From positions 94,165 through 158,164 of the forward strand of contig CAJTPO010000004.1 in assembly GCA_910578115.1 (NCBI GenBank): DNA of 64,000 bases. Direction: 5' to 3'. The DNA comes from an uncultured Lachnospiraceae bacterium (GTDB lineage: Bacteria; Bacillota; Clostridia; Lachnospirales; Lachnospiraceae). Each line of letters begins with the position of its first letter. Position 1 is the stretch's first letter. The translations under genes and the position numbers were made by a program. Below are positions 43,140 through 51,804 of the stretch, in pieces. The notes beneath the pieces were generated by a model, which was not told where the DNA came from, searched no databases, and saw only the letters and a list, made by a program, of their open reading frames with translations.

Positions 43140-45800
43140 ATGGAGATACGAATTTCGGTCAGGAGCCTGGTGGAGTTCATACTGCGTTCCGGCAATATTG
43201 ACAATCGACGGGCGTCGGCCCCGGATCATGCCATGCAGGAGGGCAGCCGGATCCATCGTATGATCCAGCGGCGGATGGGACCGGAATATCAGGCAGAAGT
43301 CGCGCTGCGCTATGAGTACAATGCAGGAGAGTATGAGATCCTTGTGGAGGGCCGTGCGGACGGCATCATTACGGAATTTACTGTGATGAAAGCGGAGCCT
43401 GCCCTGACGGGGGAACTGCCGCTTCTGTTTGCAGAAGCAGCTCTATATCTGCAGACAGAGACACAGCCGGGGCAGGCGGCGCAGATTGTGCAGGAAGCCC
43501 GATCGGGGCAGGAAATACAGGCGGGTGAGGAAAGGCCGTCAGAGCTGGAAGTACAGAACGCGCAGCAAATGGAGCTGCCTCAGCAGACGCATACGGTTCC
43601 GGCAGTGCCGGACGAGCAGGCGGATACCATCCAGCAGACACAGAAGATGACGGTAACCATAGATGAGATCAAAGGCACGTTTCAGGATCTGAAGAAGATG
43701 AAAGGGCCGGTGCCGGTGCATCTTGCGCAGGCCCGTTGTTACGCATACATATATGCCGAACAGAAGAACCTGCCGGAGATCCGGGTGCGGATGACATACT
43801 GTCATATGGAGACGGAAGAAATCCGCTATTTTCATTTCGACTATACTTTTGCAGAGCTGCAGGAGTGGTTTTTGGGAGTGATGGAGCAGTATCGGAAGTG
43901 GGCGGATTACAGCTTTCAGTGGCAGAAGGTCAGACAGGCGTCCATCAAGGCGCTGCAGTTTCCTTATGCGTACAGGGAGGGGCAGAAGGAACTGGCAACC
44001 TATGTCTATCAGACGATCTATCATAAGCGGAAACTTTTTATCGAGGCTCCCACCGGCGTAGGGAAGACGATTTCCACGGTTTTTCCGGCAATAAAAGCCA
44101 TGGGCGAGGGAATGTGTGAGAAGATCTTCTATCTGACGGCCAAGACCATCACCAGGACGGTGGCGGACAATACGTTTGCCCTGCTGCGGGAACACGGGCT
44201 GCGCTGCAAGAGCGTGGTACTGACGGCGAAGGACAAGATCTGCTTTATGGAAGAGACGGAATGTAACCCGGAATACTGCCCTTACGCGAATGGGCATTAT
44301 GACAGGATCAACGAGGCGATGTACGATCTTCTCACACACGAGGACGTCTACAACAGGGAAAAGATCGAAGCCTTTGCGAAGAAGCACAAGGTGTGTCCCT
44401 TCGAGATGTGTCTGGATATGAGTCTGTTTTCTGATGCGGTGATCTGTGATTATAACTATGTGTTCGACCCGCATGTATATCTGCGCAGGTTTTTTGCGGA
44501 AGGGACGCGGGGAGAGTATATTTTCCTGATTGACGAGGCGCACAATCTGGTGGAACGGGGGCGCAGCATGTACAGCGCTACTCTCTGCAAGGAAGATTTT
44601 CTGGCGTTGAAGCGCACCGTCAAGGCGTATAACGAGCGGATCGCCGGAAATCTGGACAAGTGCAACAAGGAACTGCTGATCTTAAAAAGGGAGTGCGAGA
44701 CTTATCGGATCGAGGAGTTTATCGATCCCTTTGTGCGCTCGCTCACCAGACTGGGGGCGGCGATCGAGGATTATCTGGAGGATCACGAGGACAGTCCGGT
44801 GCGCAGCGATGTGCTGGAATTTTACTTTGAGGTGTCGCATTTTCTGGAGATGTATGAGCTTGTGGATGAGAATTACGTGACGTACACGGAGCTGGAGTCA
44901 GACGGCAGTTTTATCATAAAACTGTTCTGCGTGAATCCGGCCAAAAACCTGCGGGAATGTATGATGCGGGGCAGGAGTACGATCCTTTTTTCGGCGACGC
45001 TTCTGCCGATCCAGTATTACAAGAGACTGCTCGGTGCACAGGAGGGGGACTATGAAGTCTATGCCAGATCTGTTTTCCGGCCGGAAAAGATGGGCCTGTA
45101 TATAGGAAGAGATGTAACCAGCAAGTATACCCGCAGGAGCGATGAAGAGTTTTACCGGATTGCTTCCTATATTAATGAGGTGATAGGCAAACGTCACGGG
45201 AACTATATGCTGTTCTTTCCGTCACATGCTTTTCTGCGGCAGATCTATGATATTTTCATGCAGTATTTCAATACGGATGGAACAGTGGAATGTATCGTGC
45301 AGGAAGACTATATGAACGAGCAGGCCAGGGAGGACTTCTTAAACCGGTTTACGGGCAATGAGGACTGCGACCTGAATGCGCTGATCGATATGGAGATCGA
45401 GATGGAGGAGGAAAAAAGTCTGGTGGGTTTCTGCGTGCTGGGCGGTATTTTCAGTGAAGGGATCGATCTGAAAAACGACAGCCTGATCGGAGCCGTCATC
45501 ATCGGGACGGGCCTGCCGCAGGTATGCAACGAGCGGGAGATCTTGAAGCAGTACTTTGACGGCTGGGGAGAGAACGGCTTCGACTATGCCTATCGCTATC
45601 CGGGTATGAACAAGGTGCTGCAGGCGGCAGGCAGGGTGATCCGCACCGTGGAGGATTTCGGGATCGTGTCGCTGCTGGATGAACGGTTTCTGGCGCCCGC
45701 TTACCAGAGGCTGTTTCCCAGAGAGTGGAGCAGGTATGAGATTGTTACGGTTGACCAGATAGGTCATAAGGTGGAGCGGTTCTGGGATGAGTGGCTGTAG
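43140..45800 (+). CDS. XPD/DinG-type DNA helicase with N-terminal PD-(D/E)XK nuclease domain
   Basis: 886 residues. The N-terminal part has a Cas4/RecB-like nuclease pattern: His39 (EGSRIHR), Asp74 (VEGRADG), Glu176-x-Lys178 (TIDEIKGT) and Gln197-x3-Tyr201 (QARCY). Between Asp74 and Glu176 is a Gln/Glu/Ala-rich insertion of about 85 residues. The helicase follows: Walker A EAPTGVGKT near 302-310, a four-cysteine Fe-S region (CFMEETECNPEYC, then CPFEMC), DEAH box LIDEAHN, and C-terminal motifs LFSATLLPIQ and QAAGRVIRT. It unwinds DNA 5'-3' by family analogy. GGAG lies 5 bases before the ATG. Its neighbours suggest DNA repair. Confidence 0.88.
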   Translation: MEIRISVRSLVEFILRSGNIDNRRASAPDHAMQEGSRIHRMIQRRMGPEYQAEVALRYEYNAGEYEILVEGRADGIITEFTVMKAEPALTGELPLLFAEAALYLQTETQPGQAAQIVQEARSGQEIQAGEERPSELEVQNAQQMELPQQTHTVPAVPDEQADTIQQTQKMTVTIDEIKGTFQDLKKMKGPVPVHLAQARCYAYIYAEQKNLPEIRVRMTYCHMETEEIRYFHFDYTFAELQEWFLGVMEQYRKWADYSFQWQKVRQASIKALQFPYAYREGQKELATYVYQTIYHKRKLFIEAPTGVGKTISTVFPAIKAMGEGMCEKIFYLTAKTITRTVADNTFALLREHGLRCKSVVLTAKDKICFMEETECNPEYCPYANGHYDRINEAMYDLLTHEDVYNREKIEAFAKKHKVCPFEMCLDMSLFSDAVICDYNYVFDPHVYLRRFFAEGTRGEYIFLIDEAHNLVERGRSMYSATLCKEDFLALKRTVKAYNERIAGNLDKCNKELLILKRECETYRIEEFIDPFVRSLTRLGAAIEDYLEDHEDSPVRSDVLEFYFEVSHFLEMYELVDENYVTYTELESDGSFIIKLFCVNPAKNLRECMMRGRSTILFSATLLPIQYYKRLLGAQEGDYEVYARSVFRPEKMGLYIGRDVTSKYTRRSDEEFYRIASYINEVIGKRHGNYMLFFPSHAFLRQIYDIFMQYFNTDGTVECIVQEDYMNEQAREDFLNRFTGNEDCDLNALIDMEIEMEEEKSLVGFCVLGGIFSEGIDLKNDSLIGAVIIGTGLPQVCNEREILKQYFDGWGENGFDYAYRYPGMNKVLQAAGRVIRTVEDFGIVSLLDERFLAPAYQRLFPREWSRYEIVTVDQIGHKVERFWDEWL

Positions 45801-45804
45801 GCCC

Positions 45805-46671
45805 TCATCCCTTTTTACGCAGCAGGGCAATCTCCTCTTTGTAGGGCGCCACTTTCTTGTCCGGATCAGTCAATGACGGAATATAAGGTGTCTCCAGTAT
45901 CTTGGGCAGGTGCAGGAAGTCGGGATGATGGACAATGCAGCGCAGGGCGTTTGTCCCGATAAAGCCGTCCCCGATGTTGGCGTGGCGGTCCTTGCCGGCA
46001 CCCCGCTCGTTCCTGCTGTCATTGATATGAAAAAGGGCGATCTTATCTTTTCCAATCAGTTGATCAAATCGGTCAATTACCCCGTCGAAATCATTTACGA
46101 TATCGTATCCGGCGTCGTGCAGATGACAGGTGTCCATACAGACGCGCAGCCGGTCACTTAAAGTTACCCTGTCGAAAATGGCGGCAAGCTCCTCGAAGTT
46201 ACGTCCGATCTCCGAACCCTTTCCGGCCATGGTCTCCAGTGCGATGTAACAGTTCTGGTCTTTGGTAAGCACTTCATTCAGTCCTTGAGCGATCCGGTCA
46301 ATTCCGGCTTCCACCCCTGCTCCTACGTGGGATCCGGGGTGGAGGATCAGGATATTGGACCCCATGGCGATGGTACGCTGGATCTCCAGAGCGAGAAATT
46401 CCACCGCGATCTCGTAGGTGGCGGGATTGACGGTATTGGCCAGGTTGATGATATAGGGAGCATGGACAACAAACGATTCGATGCCGCCCCTGCGCATACA
46501 TTCCCAGGCGGGCGTGATGTTCAGTTGTGTGATCTCTTTCCTTTTCGTATTCTGTGGTGCGCCGGTGTAGAGCATGAAGGTGTCGGCATTGTAGGACAGG
46601 GCCTCTTTGACAGAGCCCAGCATCATATCCTTACCGCTCATCCCTACATGGGATCCGAGTATTGGCTGCAT
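45805..46671 (-). CDS. nfo: Endonuclease IV (AP endonuclease)
   Basis: 288 residues, TIM-barrel enzyme with three zinc ions that nicks DNA at abasic sites. Signature segments: LGSHVGMSGKDM at the start, NILILHPGSHVGAGVEAG, ALETMAGKGSEIGRNFEEL, VCMDTCHLHDAGYD, FHINDSRNERGAGKDRHANIGDG. These carry the metal-binding His, Glu and Asp residues. The ATG at 46671 was chosen (AAGGA 8 bases upstream, family N-terminus). It is convergent with the helicase gene, with only 4 bases between the stops. Confidence 0.95.
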   Translation of the reverse strand: MQPILGSHVGMSGKDMMLGSVKEALSYNADTFMLYTGAPQNTKRKEITQLNITPAWECMRRGGIESFVVHAPYIINLANTVNPATYEIAVEFLALEIQRTIAMGSNILILHPGSHVGAGVEAGIDRIAQGLNEVLTKDQNCYIALETMAGKGSEIGRNFEELAAIFDRVTLSDRLRVCMDTCHLHDAGYDIVNDFDGVIDRFDQLIGKDKIALFHINDSRNERGAGKDRHANIGDGFIGTNALRCIVHHPDFLHLPKILETPYIPSLTDPDKKVAPYKEEIALLRKKG

Positions 46672-46762
46672 GGTGATTTCCTTTCTTTCGGTATATTTGT
46701 TACTATTCACGGTGCCCTGCACCCTGCTGCAGGGCATCCGGCCGATAACTTTACGGTTCCAG

Positions 46763-46907
46763 GCATCCAGCCCCTCGCCGAAGGGCGCTAAACGTCCGGG
46801 GGACGTTTGCTAAGCGCCGACCGGAGTGGAACGTAGACACTTGGAATGGGCTGGATGCGTTACAGTTTGCGGCCGGCCAGGCCGTGAACTGTAACGTATA
46901 TTTTTTG
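46763..46907 (+). repeat. Two-part intergenic palindrome, copy B, ending in a terminator-like hairpin
   Basis: The outer stem GCATCCAGCCC/GGGCTGGATGC (46763-46858) encloses GGCGCT/AGCGCC and AACGTCC/GGACGTT. Directly adjacent is CGTTACAGTT/AACTGTAACG (46858-46896) with a GGCC/GGCC inner stem, then TATATTTTTT. No open frame fits. It could be a small structured RNA with its own terminator, or a palindromic repeat of the same family as 20535. Confidence 0.55.
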
Positions 46908-47096
46908 ACTTGACACGTCAGGATACAAAATATATTGACTGTGCCCATGCCATTATACAATATTTATTGACATTTTTCAGCCTTATTTCTACCGGGAAGG
47001 AGAGGAAGAGACAAAAAGTGATAGAAAAAAACGAAAACGACAGTCTGTTTTCGACAAAAAAGGAATGTGGGTCACTGGAAATGACACAAGTGTCAA

Positions 47097-47251
47097 TGTG
47101 GATAACTTTGTGGAAATTGGGGATTTCTTTGCCGATTTGGGGTGGATTTCATAAAATAATAGGTAAAATGATGTGGAAAAGTCGATATACGTATTTTGGT
47201 TCATGCTAAAATAGACCCAATGGGTCAAAAAAATAGAAAAACTGTGGAAAA
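47097..47251 (+). other. Cluster of DnaA-box-like nonamers in AT-rich DNA
   Basis: TGTGGATAA at 47097 is the exact complement of the DnaA box TTATCCACA. Variants TGTGGAAAT (47109) and TGTGGAAAA (47172, 47243) follow, all in the same orientation. The gene-free stretch 46908-47378 holds nothing else recognisable besides the promoter at its end. Confidence 0.35.
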
Positions 47252-47269
47252 GTCCGTGAACAGGAATTT

Positions 47270-47298
47270 TTGCAAAAAGGCGGAACTTATGGTAAAAT
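47270..47298 (+). promoter_or_regulatory. Promoter of the GH13 gene
   Basis: TTGCAA, a 17-base spacer and TAAAAT, 81 bases before the start codon. Confidence 0.55.
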
Positions 47299-47378
47299 AG
47301 CAAAGAGTCTGAATGCAGTACATGCAGTACGGGCACAAAAAGAAAAGGGGAACCAAAAGAAAGGAAAAGGAAAAAGCT

Positions 47379-48689
47379 ATGTGGGCTTATGAAAGTGTTT
47401 TTTATCAGATTTATCCGCTGGGGTTCTGCGGTGCGCCGTTTGAGAACGACGGCAAACTGGAGCATCGTATCGTGAAGGTGAATGACTGGATCCCTCACAT
47501 GAAGGAACTTGGAATCAATGCGGTATATTTTTCACCGGTGTTCGAGTCGGACACCCACGGGTATAATACGAGGGATTACCACACCATCGACTGCAGGCTG
47601 GGTACGAATGAGGATTTCAAAGAAGTATGTGACAACCTGCACAGGAACGGCATCAAGGTGGTGCTGGACGGTGTGTTCAATCATGTCGGCAGGGGATTCT
47701 GGGCATTTCAGGATGTGTTGAAGAACCGGGAGAATTCTCCTTACCTGAGCTGGTTTAATGTCAATCTGGGCGGCAATTCCAACTACAACGACGGCCTCTG
47801 GTATGAGGGCTGGGAAGGAAATTACGATCTGGTGAAGATCAACCTGCGCCATGAAGATGTGATTAATCATATTCTGGACAGTGTAAAAGGCTGGGTGGAG
47901 GAGTTCGACATCGACGGCCTGCGTCTGGATGTGGCCTATTGTCTGGACCATGATTTTGTAAGGCAGCTGCGGACATTTACGGAAGGACTGAAACCGGAGT
48001 TCTATCTGCTGGGCGAGATGCTGCACGGGGACTATAACCAGATGGTCAATGACCAGATGCTGCATTCGGCGACCAACTATGAATGCTATAAAGGGCTGTT
48101 CTCCAGCTTTAACAGCATGAATATGTTCGAGATCAATCATTCACTGCTGCGTCAGTTTGGTCCGGAAAACTGGACTTTGTATAAAGGGAAACACATGCTG
48201 TCTTTTGTGGATAACCATGATGTGACGAGGATCGCCAGCAACCTGACCAATGAAAAGCACCTGCCGCTGATCTATGCGCTGTGCTTCGGTATGCCGGGAA
48301 TCCCCTGCGTTTATTACGGCAGCGAGTGGGGAGCCAAAGCACACAAGAACGAGGGCGATCCGGCGCTGCGGGCCTGCTTCGAGGAGCCGGAGTGGAATGA
48401 GCTGTGTGACTGGATCGCGCGCTTAAGCGAGGCGAAGAAGGCGTCCGAGGCGCTCAATTACGGTGATTTCCGTTCCGTTGTACTGACCAACAGGCAGTGC
48501 ATCTTCGAGCGCAGGGCGGCAGGCGAGAGAGTGCTGGTAGCCATCAATGCGGACAGCGAACCGTATACGGCGCACTTCGATGCGGGCTGCGGCATGGCGG
48601 TGGATTTGATCAGCGGAAAGGATCATGATTTCGGCGGCGGCAGTGAACTTCCGGCGTACAGCGCTTCTTTCTGGAAGATGGAGAAGTAA
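47379..48689 (+). CDS. Alpha-amylase family glycoside hydrolase (GH13), intracellular
   Basis: 436 residues with no signal peptide. The four GH13 regions are present: DGVFNH (about 97), nucleophile Asp184 in GLRLDVAY, acid Glu213 in LLGEML, and transition-state Asp281 in VDNHD. The single-barrel form lacks the extra N-domain of neopullulanases but keeps a short beta domain at the end. It is most likely a maltodextrin- or cyclodextrin-degrading enzyme working on imported alpha-glucans; the exact linkage preference is unknown. Start ATG with AAAAGGAAAAAGCT before it. It is alone, with the livJ gene downstream as a separate unit. Confidence 0.88.
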   Translation: MWAYESVFYQIYPLGFCGAPFENDGKLEHRIVKVNDWIPHMKELGINAVYFSPVFESDTHGYNTRDYHTIDCRLGTNEDFKEVCDNLHRNGIKVVLDGVFNHVGRGFWAFQDVLKNRENSPYLSWFNVNLGGNSNYNDGLWYEGWEGNYDLVKINLRHEDVINHILDSVKGWVEEFDIDGLRLDVAYCLDHDFVRQLRTFTEGLKPEFYLLGEMLHGDYNQMVNDQMLHSATNYECYKGLFSSFNSMNMFEINHSLLRQFGPENWTLYKGKHMLSFVDNHDVTRIASNLTNEKHLPLIYALCFGMPGIPCVYYGSEWGAKAHKNEGDPALRACFEEPEWNELCDWIARLSEAKKASEALNYGDFRSVVLTNRQCIFERRAAGERVLVAINADSEPYTAHFDAGCGMAVDLISGKDHDFGGGSELPAYSASFWKMEK

Positions 48690-48702
48690 CAGTTTCGTTA
48701 TC

Positions 48703-48733
48703 GTAACAGAGAAGCCGAAGGCTGAACTGTCAC
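48703..48733 (+). repeat. AGCC-gaa-GGCT palindrome, copy C
   Basis: GTAACAG/CTGTCAC flank the same GAAGCCGAAGGCTGAA core found at 20591. Only the second half of the two-part element is present here, 14 bases after the amylase stop. Confidence 0.5.
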
Positions 48734-48762
48734 GGAAAATCAGAGAAATTCACAAAAAACTA

Positions 48763-48791
48763 TTGACAAAATTGTAGAATTTAACTATTAT
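48763..48791 (+). promoter_or_regulatory. Promoter upstream of livJ
   Basis: TTGACA, a 17-base spacer and TATTAT, 227 bases before the livJ start. Confidence 0.7.
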
Positions 48792-48810
48792 TTTTCTAAG
48801 TTTCAAGGGT

Positions 48811-48845
48811 GGGACTTCTTATTATTATAAAGAAGTCCCTTTTTT
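48811..48845 (+). terminator. Intrinsic terminator just downstream of the livJ promoter
   Basis: The perfect stem GGGACTTCTT/AAGAAGTCCC with loop ATTATTATA is followed by six T. It begins about 13 bases after the expected start of transcription, so it would stop livJ transcripts early unless bypassed. Confidence 0.75.
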
Positions 48846-49017
48846 CACAGGGTGGCGTCTGGACGAGCGGCCATGGGAAAGTCTTTGGAACGAATCCGGG
48901 AGCAGATTTGCCGGTTGTGCGGTTGTATCTGTCGGTTGAAAGACTGGCCGGGGATACAGGCGGAGGGTGAAAGAAGCGGGCCGGAAAATGAGGAGAAAGA
49001 AACAGGAGGAGAAGATT

Positions 49018-50298
49018 ATGAAGAAAAGAATGTTGAGTCTTGTACTGGCAGGCGTTATGACAGCTGCATTGTTGACAGGCTGCGGCGGTTCTGCAGGCGC
49101 AGATGCCGGAAGCACGGACGGCGCGGCACAGGAGTCTGCGGATGCAGCAGGAGAGACGGCGGATGAGACCGGCGCAGCTGACGAGACTGCAGGTGAGGAT
49201 GCGGCTGCGGAAGATGGCGCAGCTGATGCGGCAGGCGGCACATTTAAGATCGGTGGAATCGGACCGCTGACCGGCAGTAATGCAGTGTATGGTATCGCGG
49301 CTATGAACGGTTCCCAGATCGCGGTGGATGAGATCAACGCGGCAGGCGGCATCAACGGTATGACAGTTGAGTTGAATTTCCAGGATGATGAGACGGATTC
49401 CGAGAAGTCTGTCAATGCTTACAATGCTTTGAAAGACTGGGGCGTACAGGTCATCGACGGTTGTGTGACAAGCGCATGTTCCATCGCGGTATCTGCCAAG
49501 ACGGCGGAAGATAACATTTTCCAGCTGACCCCTTCGGGTTCTGCAGTTGATTGTGTAGCGAATCCGAATTCGTTCCGCGTATGTTTTTCCGATCCTAACC
49601 AGGGTGCGGCATCTGCACAGTATATCGGTGAGCACGGTCTGGCGACCAAGGTAGCTGTGATCTATGACAGCTCTGACGTATATTCTTCCGGTATCTATGA
49701 GAAATTTGCAGCGGAAGCAGAAAGCCAGTCTTTTGAGATCGTGGCGGCAGGCGCGTTTACGGCGGATAACAAGACTGATTTTTCCGTACAGCTGCAGCAG
49801 GCCAAGGATGCAGGGGCTGATATGGTATTCCTGCCGATCTACTACAATGAGGCGGCTCTGATCTTAAAGCAGGCTTCCGACATGAGCTTTGATGTGAAGT
49901 TCTTCGGCTGTGACGGTCTGGACGGTATTCTGGGTGTGAAGAACTTTGACGCTTCCCTGACAGAGGGCGTTATGCTGTTAACTCCTTTCGCAGCGGATGC
50001 CACAGACGACCTTACAGTGAAGTTCGTTACTACTTATCAGGAGAAATTCAATGAGACACCGAACCAGTTCGCAGCAGACGGTTATGATGCAATCTATACC
50101 ATCAAGGCAGCTGCCGAGCAGGCCGGTATCACGGCGGATATGTCCAACGAAGAAATCTGCACGGCTATGCAGACAGCTATGACACAGATCACGGTAGACG
50201 GCCTGACAGGCGAGGGCATCACATGGGATGCTTCCGGTGAGCCCACCAAGGAGCCGAAGGCAGTTGTGATTAAGGATGGTGTGTATACCGCCATGTAG
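49018..50298 (+). CDS. livJ: Branched-chain amino acid ABC transporter binding lipoprotein
   Basis: 426 residues. Lipoprotein signal peptide with lipobox LTGC, an Ala/Asp/Glu-rich linker to about residue 75, then a type I periplasmic-binding domain: KIGGIGPLTGSNAVYG, EINAAGGINGMTVEL, DGCVTSACSIAVSAK, TPSGSAVDC. It captures leucine, isoleucine, valine or a related amino acid outside the cell. The ATG at 49018 has AGGAGG with good spacing. First gene of livJHMGF; a 419-base repeat-rich spacer separates it from the permease. Confidence 0.92.
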   Translation: MKKRMLSLVLAGVMTAALLTGCGGSAGADAGSTDGAAQESADAAGETADETGAADETAGEDAAAEDGAADAAGGTFKIGGIGPLTGSNAVYGIAAMNGSQIAVDEINAAGGINGMTVELNFQDDETDSEKSVNAYNALKDWGVQVIDGCVTSACSIAVSAKTAEDNIFQLTPSGSAVDCVANPNSFRVCFSDPNQGAASAQYIGEHGLATKVAVIYDSSDVYSSGIYEKFAAEAESQSFEIVAAGAFTADNKTDFSVQLQQAKDAGADMVFLPIYYNEAALILKQASDMSFDVKFFGCDGLDGILGVKNFDASLTEGVMLLTPFAADATDDLTVKFVTTYQEKFNETPNQFAADGYDAIYTIKAAAEQAGITADMSNEEICTAMQTAMTQITVDGLTGEGITWDASGEPTKEPKAVVIKDGVYTAM

Positions 50299-50300
50299 AG

Positions 50301-50622
50301 AACATGGAGTTGTGCTAAGGCTGCAGAGAACGCAGCCTAAGAACAACTAGACCATGTTCGGGAGAATGCGAAAAACGTGCATTCTCCCCAGTGGGGAAAG
50401 GTACGATATGGATTTGTTGAGGCTGCAAAGGACGCAGCCTGAGAACAACTAGACCATGTTCATTGCAGGAAGGCATGTGGTGGTTTGCCAGGGGTCGTGC
50501 ATTTTCCCCAGTGGGAAAGGTACGATATGGATTTATCGAGGCTGCAAAGGACGCAGCCGGATATGAGAATAGAGAGATTTTACAGGACTGCACTAAGATG
50601 GCCGGCGGGGTATCTTAGTGCA
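50301..50622 (+). repeat. Repeat and hairpin cluster between livJ and livH
   Basis: AGGCTGC-loop-GCAGCC hairpins occur three times (50318, 50420, 50539; spacing 102 and 119). Between them, two near-identical blocks recur: GAACAACTAGACCATGTT, and CCCAGTGGGAAAGG joined to TACGATATGGATTT. The first hairpin sits in a longer stem AACATGG/CCATGTT. Other perfect stems are GGGAGAATGC/GCATTCTCCC (50360-50388) and TGCACTAAGAT/ATCTTAGTGCA (50589-50622). No gene is present. Confidence 0.7.
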
Positions 50623-50717
50623 TTTCCATAACTTAACCGGTCAGGGGAGCAGGGAGTATGATTTGATTGACAGGTTTTAAATTGTGTGAGTGTGATGAGG
50701 AAAACTGAGGTGTGAGT

Positions 50718-51599
50718 ATGAGTTTTGTGGCCCATTTGATCAACGGAATAAGTTTAGGAAGTGTATATGCGCTGATTGCGCTTGGATATACGATGGTGTA
50801 CGGGATTGCCAAGATGTTGAATTTTGCCCACGGTGATGTCATTATGATCGGCGGGTATGTGGTGTTTGTGACGGCAAGCGGTATGGGGATCAATCCGCTG
50901 GCGGCGATCATCATTTCGATGGCGGCATGTACCGTGCTGGGAGTGACCATAGAGCGGGTGGCCTACAGACCTCTGCGGGGCGCTTCTCCGCTGGCCGTGC
51001 TGATCACGGCGATCGGTGTGAGTTATCTGCTGCAGAATGTGGCGCTTTTGGTGTTTGGTTCTGATACGAAGGCTTTCAGCAATGTGGTGACTTTGCCGAA
51101 TCTGGAATTGTTTGGCGGACAGCTGATCATTAAGAGCGTGACGATCGTGACGGTCATCGTCAGCATTATCATTATGGTCGGCCTTACCTTTTTCGTAAAA
51201 AAGACGAAGATCGGGCGTGCCATGACGGCGGTGTCGGAGGATCAGGGCGCTGCACAGCTGATGGGCATCAATGTGAACGGCACGATTGCGGTGACATTCG
51301 CCATCGGTTCGATGCTGGCTTCGGTGGCCGGCGTGCTTCTGTGTTCCGCGTATCCGTCCTTAACTCCTTATACCGGTTCCATGCCGGGTATCAAGGCGTT
51401 CGTGGCGGCGGTGTTTGGCGGGATCGGTTCGATTCCCGGCGCTTTTATCGGCGGAATTCTGCTGGGCGTTATCGAGAATCTGAGCAAAGCCTATATTTCT
51501 TCCCAGCTTTCGGATGCGATCGTGTTTAGTATTCTGATCATTGTGCTGCTGGTGAAGCCGACGGGACTTCTGGGCAGGAAGATTCTGGAGAAGGTTTAG
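50718..51599 (+). CDS. livH: Branched-chain amino acid ABC transporter permease
   Basis: 293 residues with about eight membrane helices. LivH signatures: NGISLGSVYALIALGYTMVYG, MLNFAHGDVIMIGGY, AYRPLRGASPLAVLITAIGVS, and GMPGIKAFVAAVFGGIGSIPGAFIGG near the end. It forms the membrane channel with LivM. The ATG at 50718 has GAGG with 7-base spacing; a GTG at 50712 would add two residues. Confidence 0.94.
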   Translation: MSFVAHLINGISLGSVYALIALGYTMVYGIAKMLNFAHGDVIMIGGYVVFVTASGMGINPLAAIIISMAACTVLGVTIERVAYRPLRGASPLAVLITAIGVSYLLQNVALLVFGSDTKAFSNVVTLPNLELFGGQLIIKSVTIVTVIVSIIIMVGLTFFVKKTKIGRAMTAVSEDQGAAQLMGINVNGTIAVTFAIGSMLASVAGVLLCSAYPSLTPYTGSMPGIKAFVAAVFGGIGSIPGAFIGGILLGVIENLSKAYISSQLSDAIVFSILIIVLLVKPTGLLGRKILEKV

Positions 51600-51621
51600 A
51601 CTGCTTCCGGTGCAAGCGCGC

Positions 51622-51727
51622 TGTGATGGTAAGCGTCGGCAGTGAAGGGACAGGCGGACCGTCTGCGGTGGTAAGTGGCGGCAGTGAGAGAACAGGCGAA
51701 TCTGTCTGCGATGGTAAGCGAAGGCAG
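51622..51727 (+). repeat. Tandem repeat, about 2.5 copies of 42-43 bases
   Basis: Units begin at 51622, 51664 and 51707 with TG[TC]G[AG]TGGTAAG and contain GGCAGTGA and AACAGGCG or GACAGGCG. The third copy is cut after GGCAG. The repeat fills the livH-livM gap. No hairpin dominates. Confidence 0.65.
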
Positions 51728-51804
51728 ATATGCGGAAACCGGAAGAATGGATAGAACGGCAGAGGATGTCTGAGGCGGGGCAAAGGAAGGGCATGGAGAT
51801 GGAA

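Noticed and set aside
47097..47251. Chromosomal origin of replication
   Set aside because: The DnaA-like boxes are few, there is no dnaA, dnaN or rpmH nearby, and no clear unwinding element. Kept only as a cluster of sites.
48806..48845. T-box-like AGGGTGGGAC motif followed by a terminator before livJ
   Set aside because: The promoter lies only about 40 bases upstream, so there is no room for stem I with a specifier loop, and the ACCGCG part of the T-box is missing.
50318..50560. CRISPR-like array
   Set aside because: Only three repeats, of unequal spacing (102 and 119), and the 'spacers' are themselves similar to each other. No cas genes are present.
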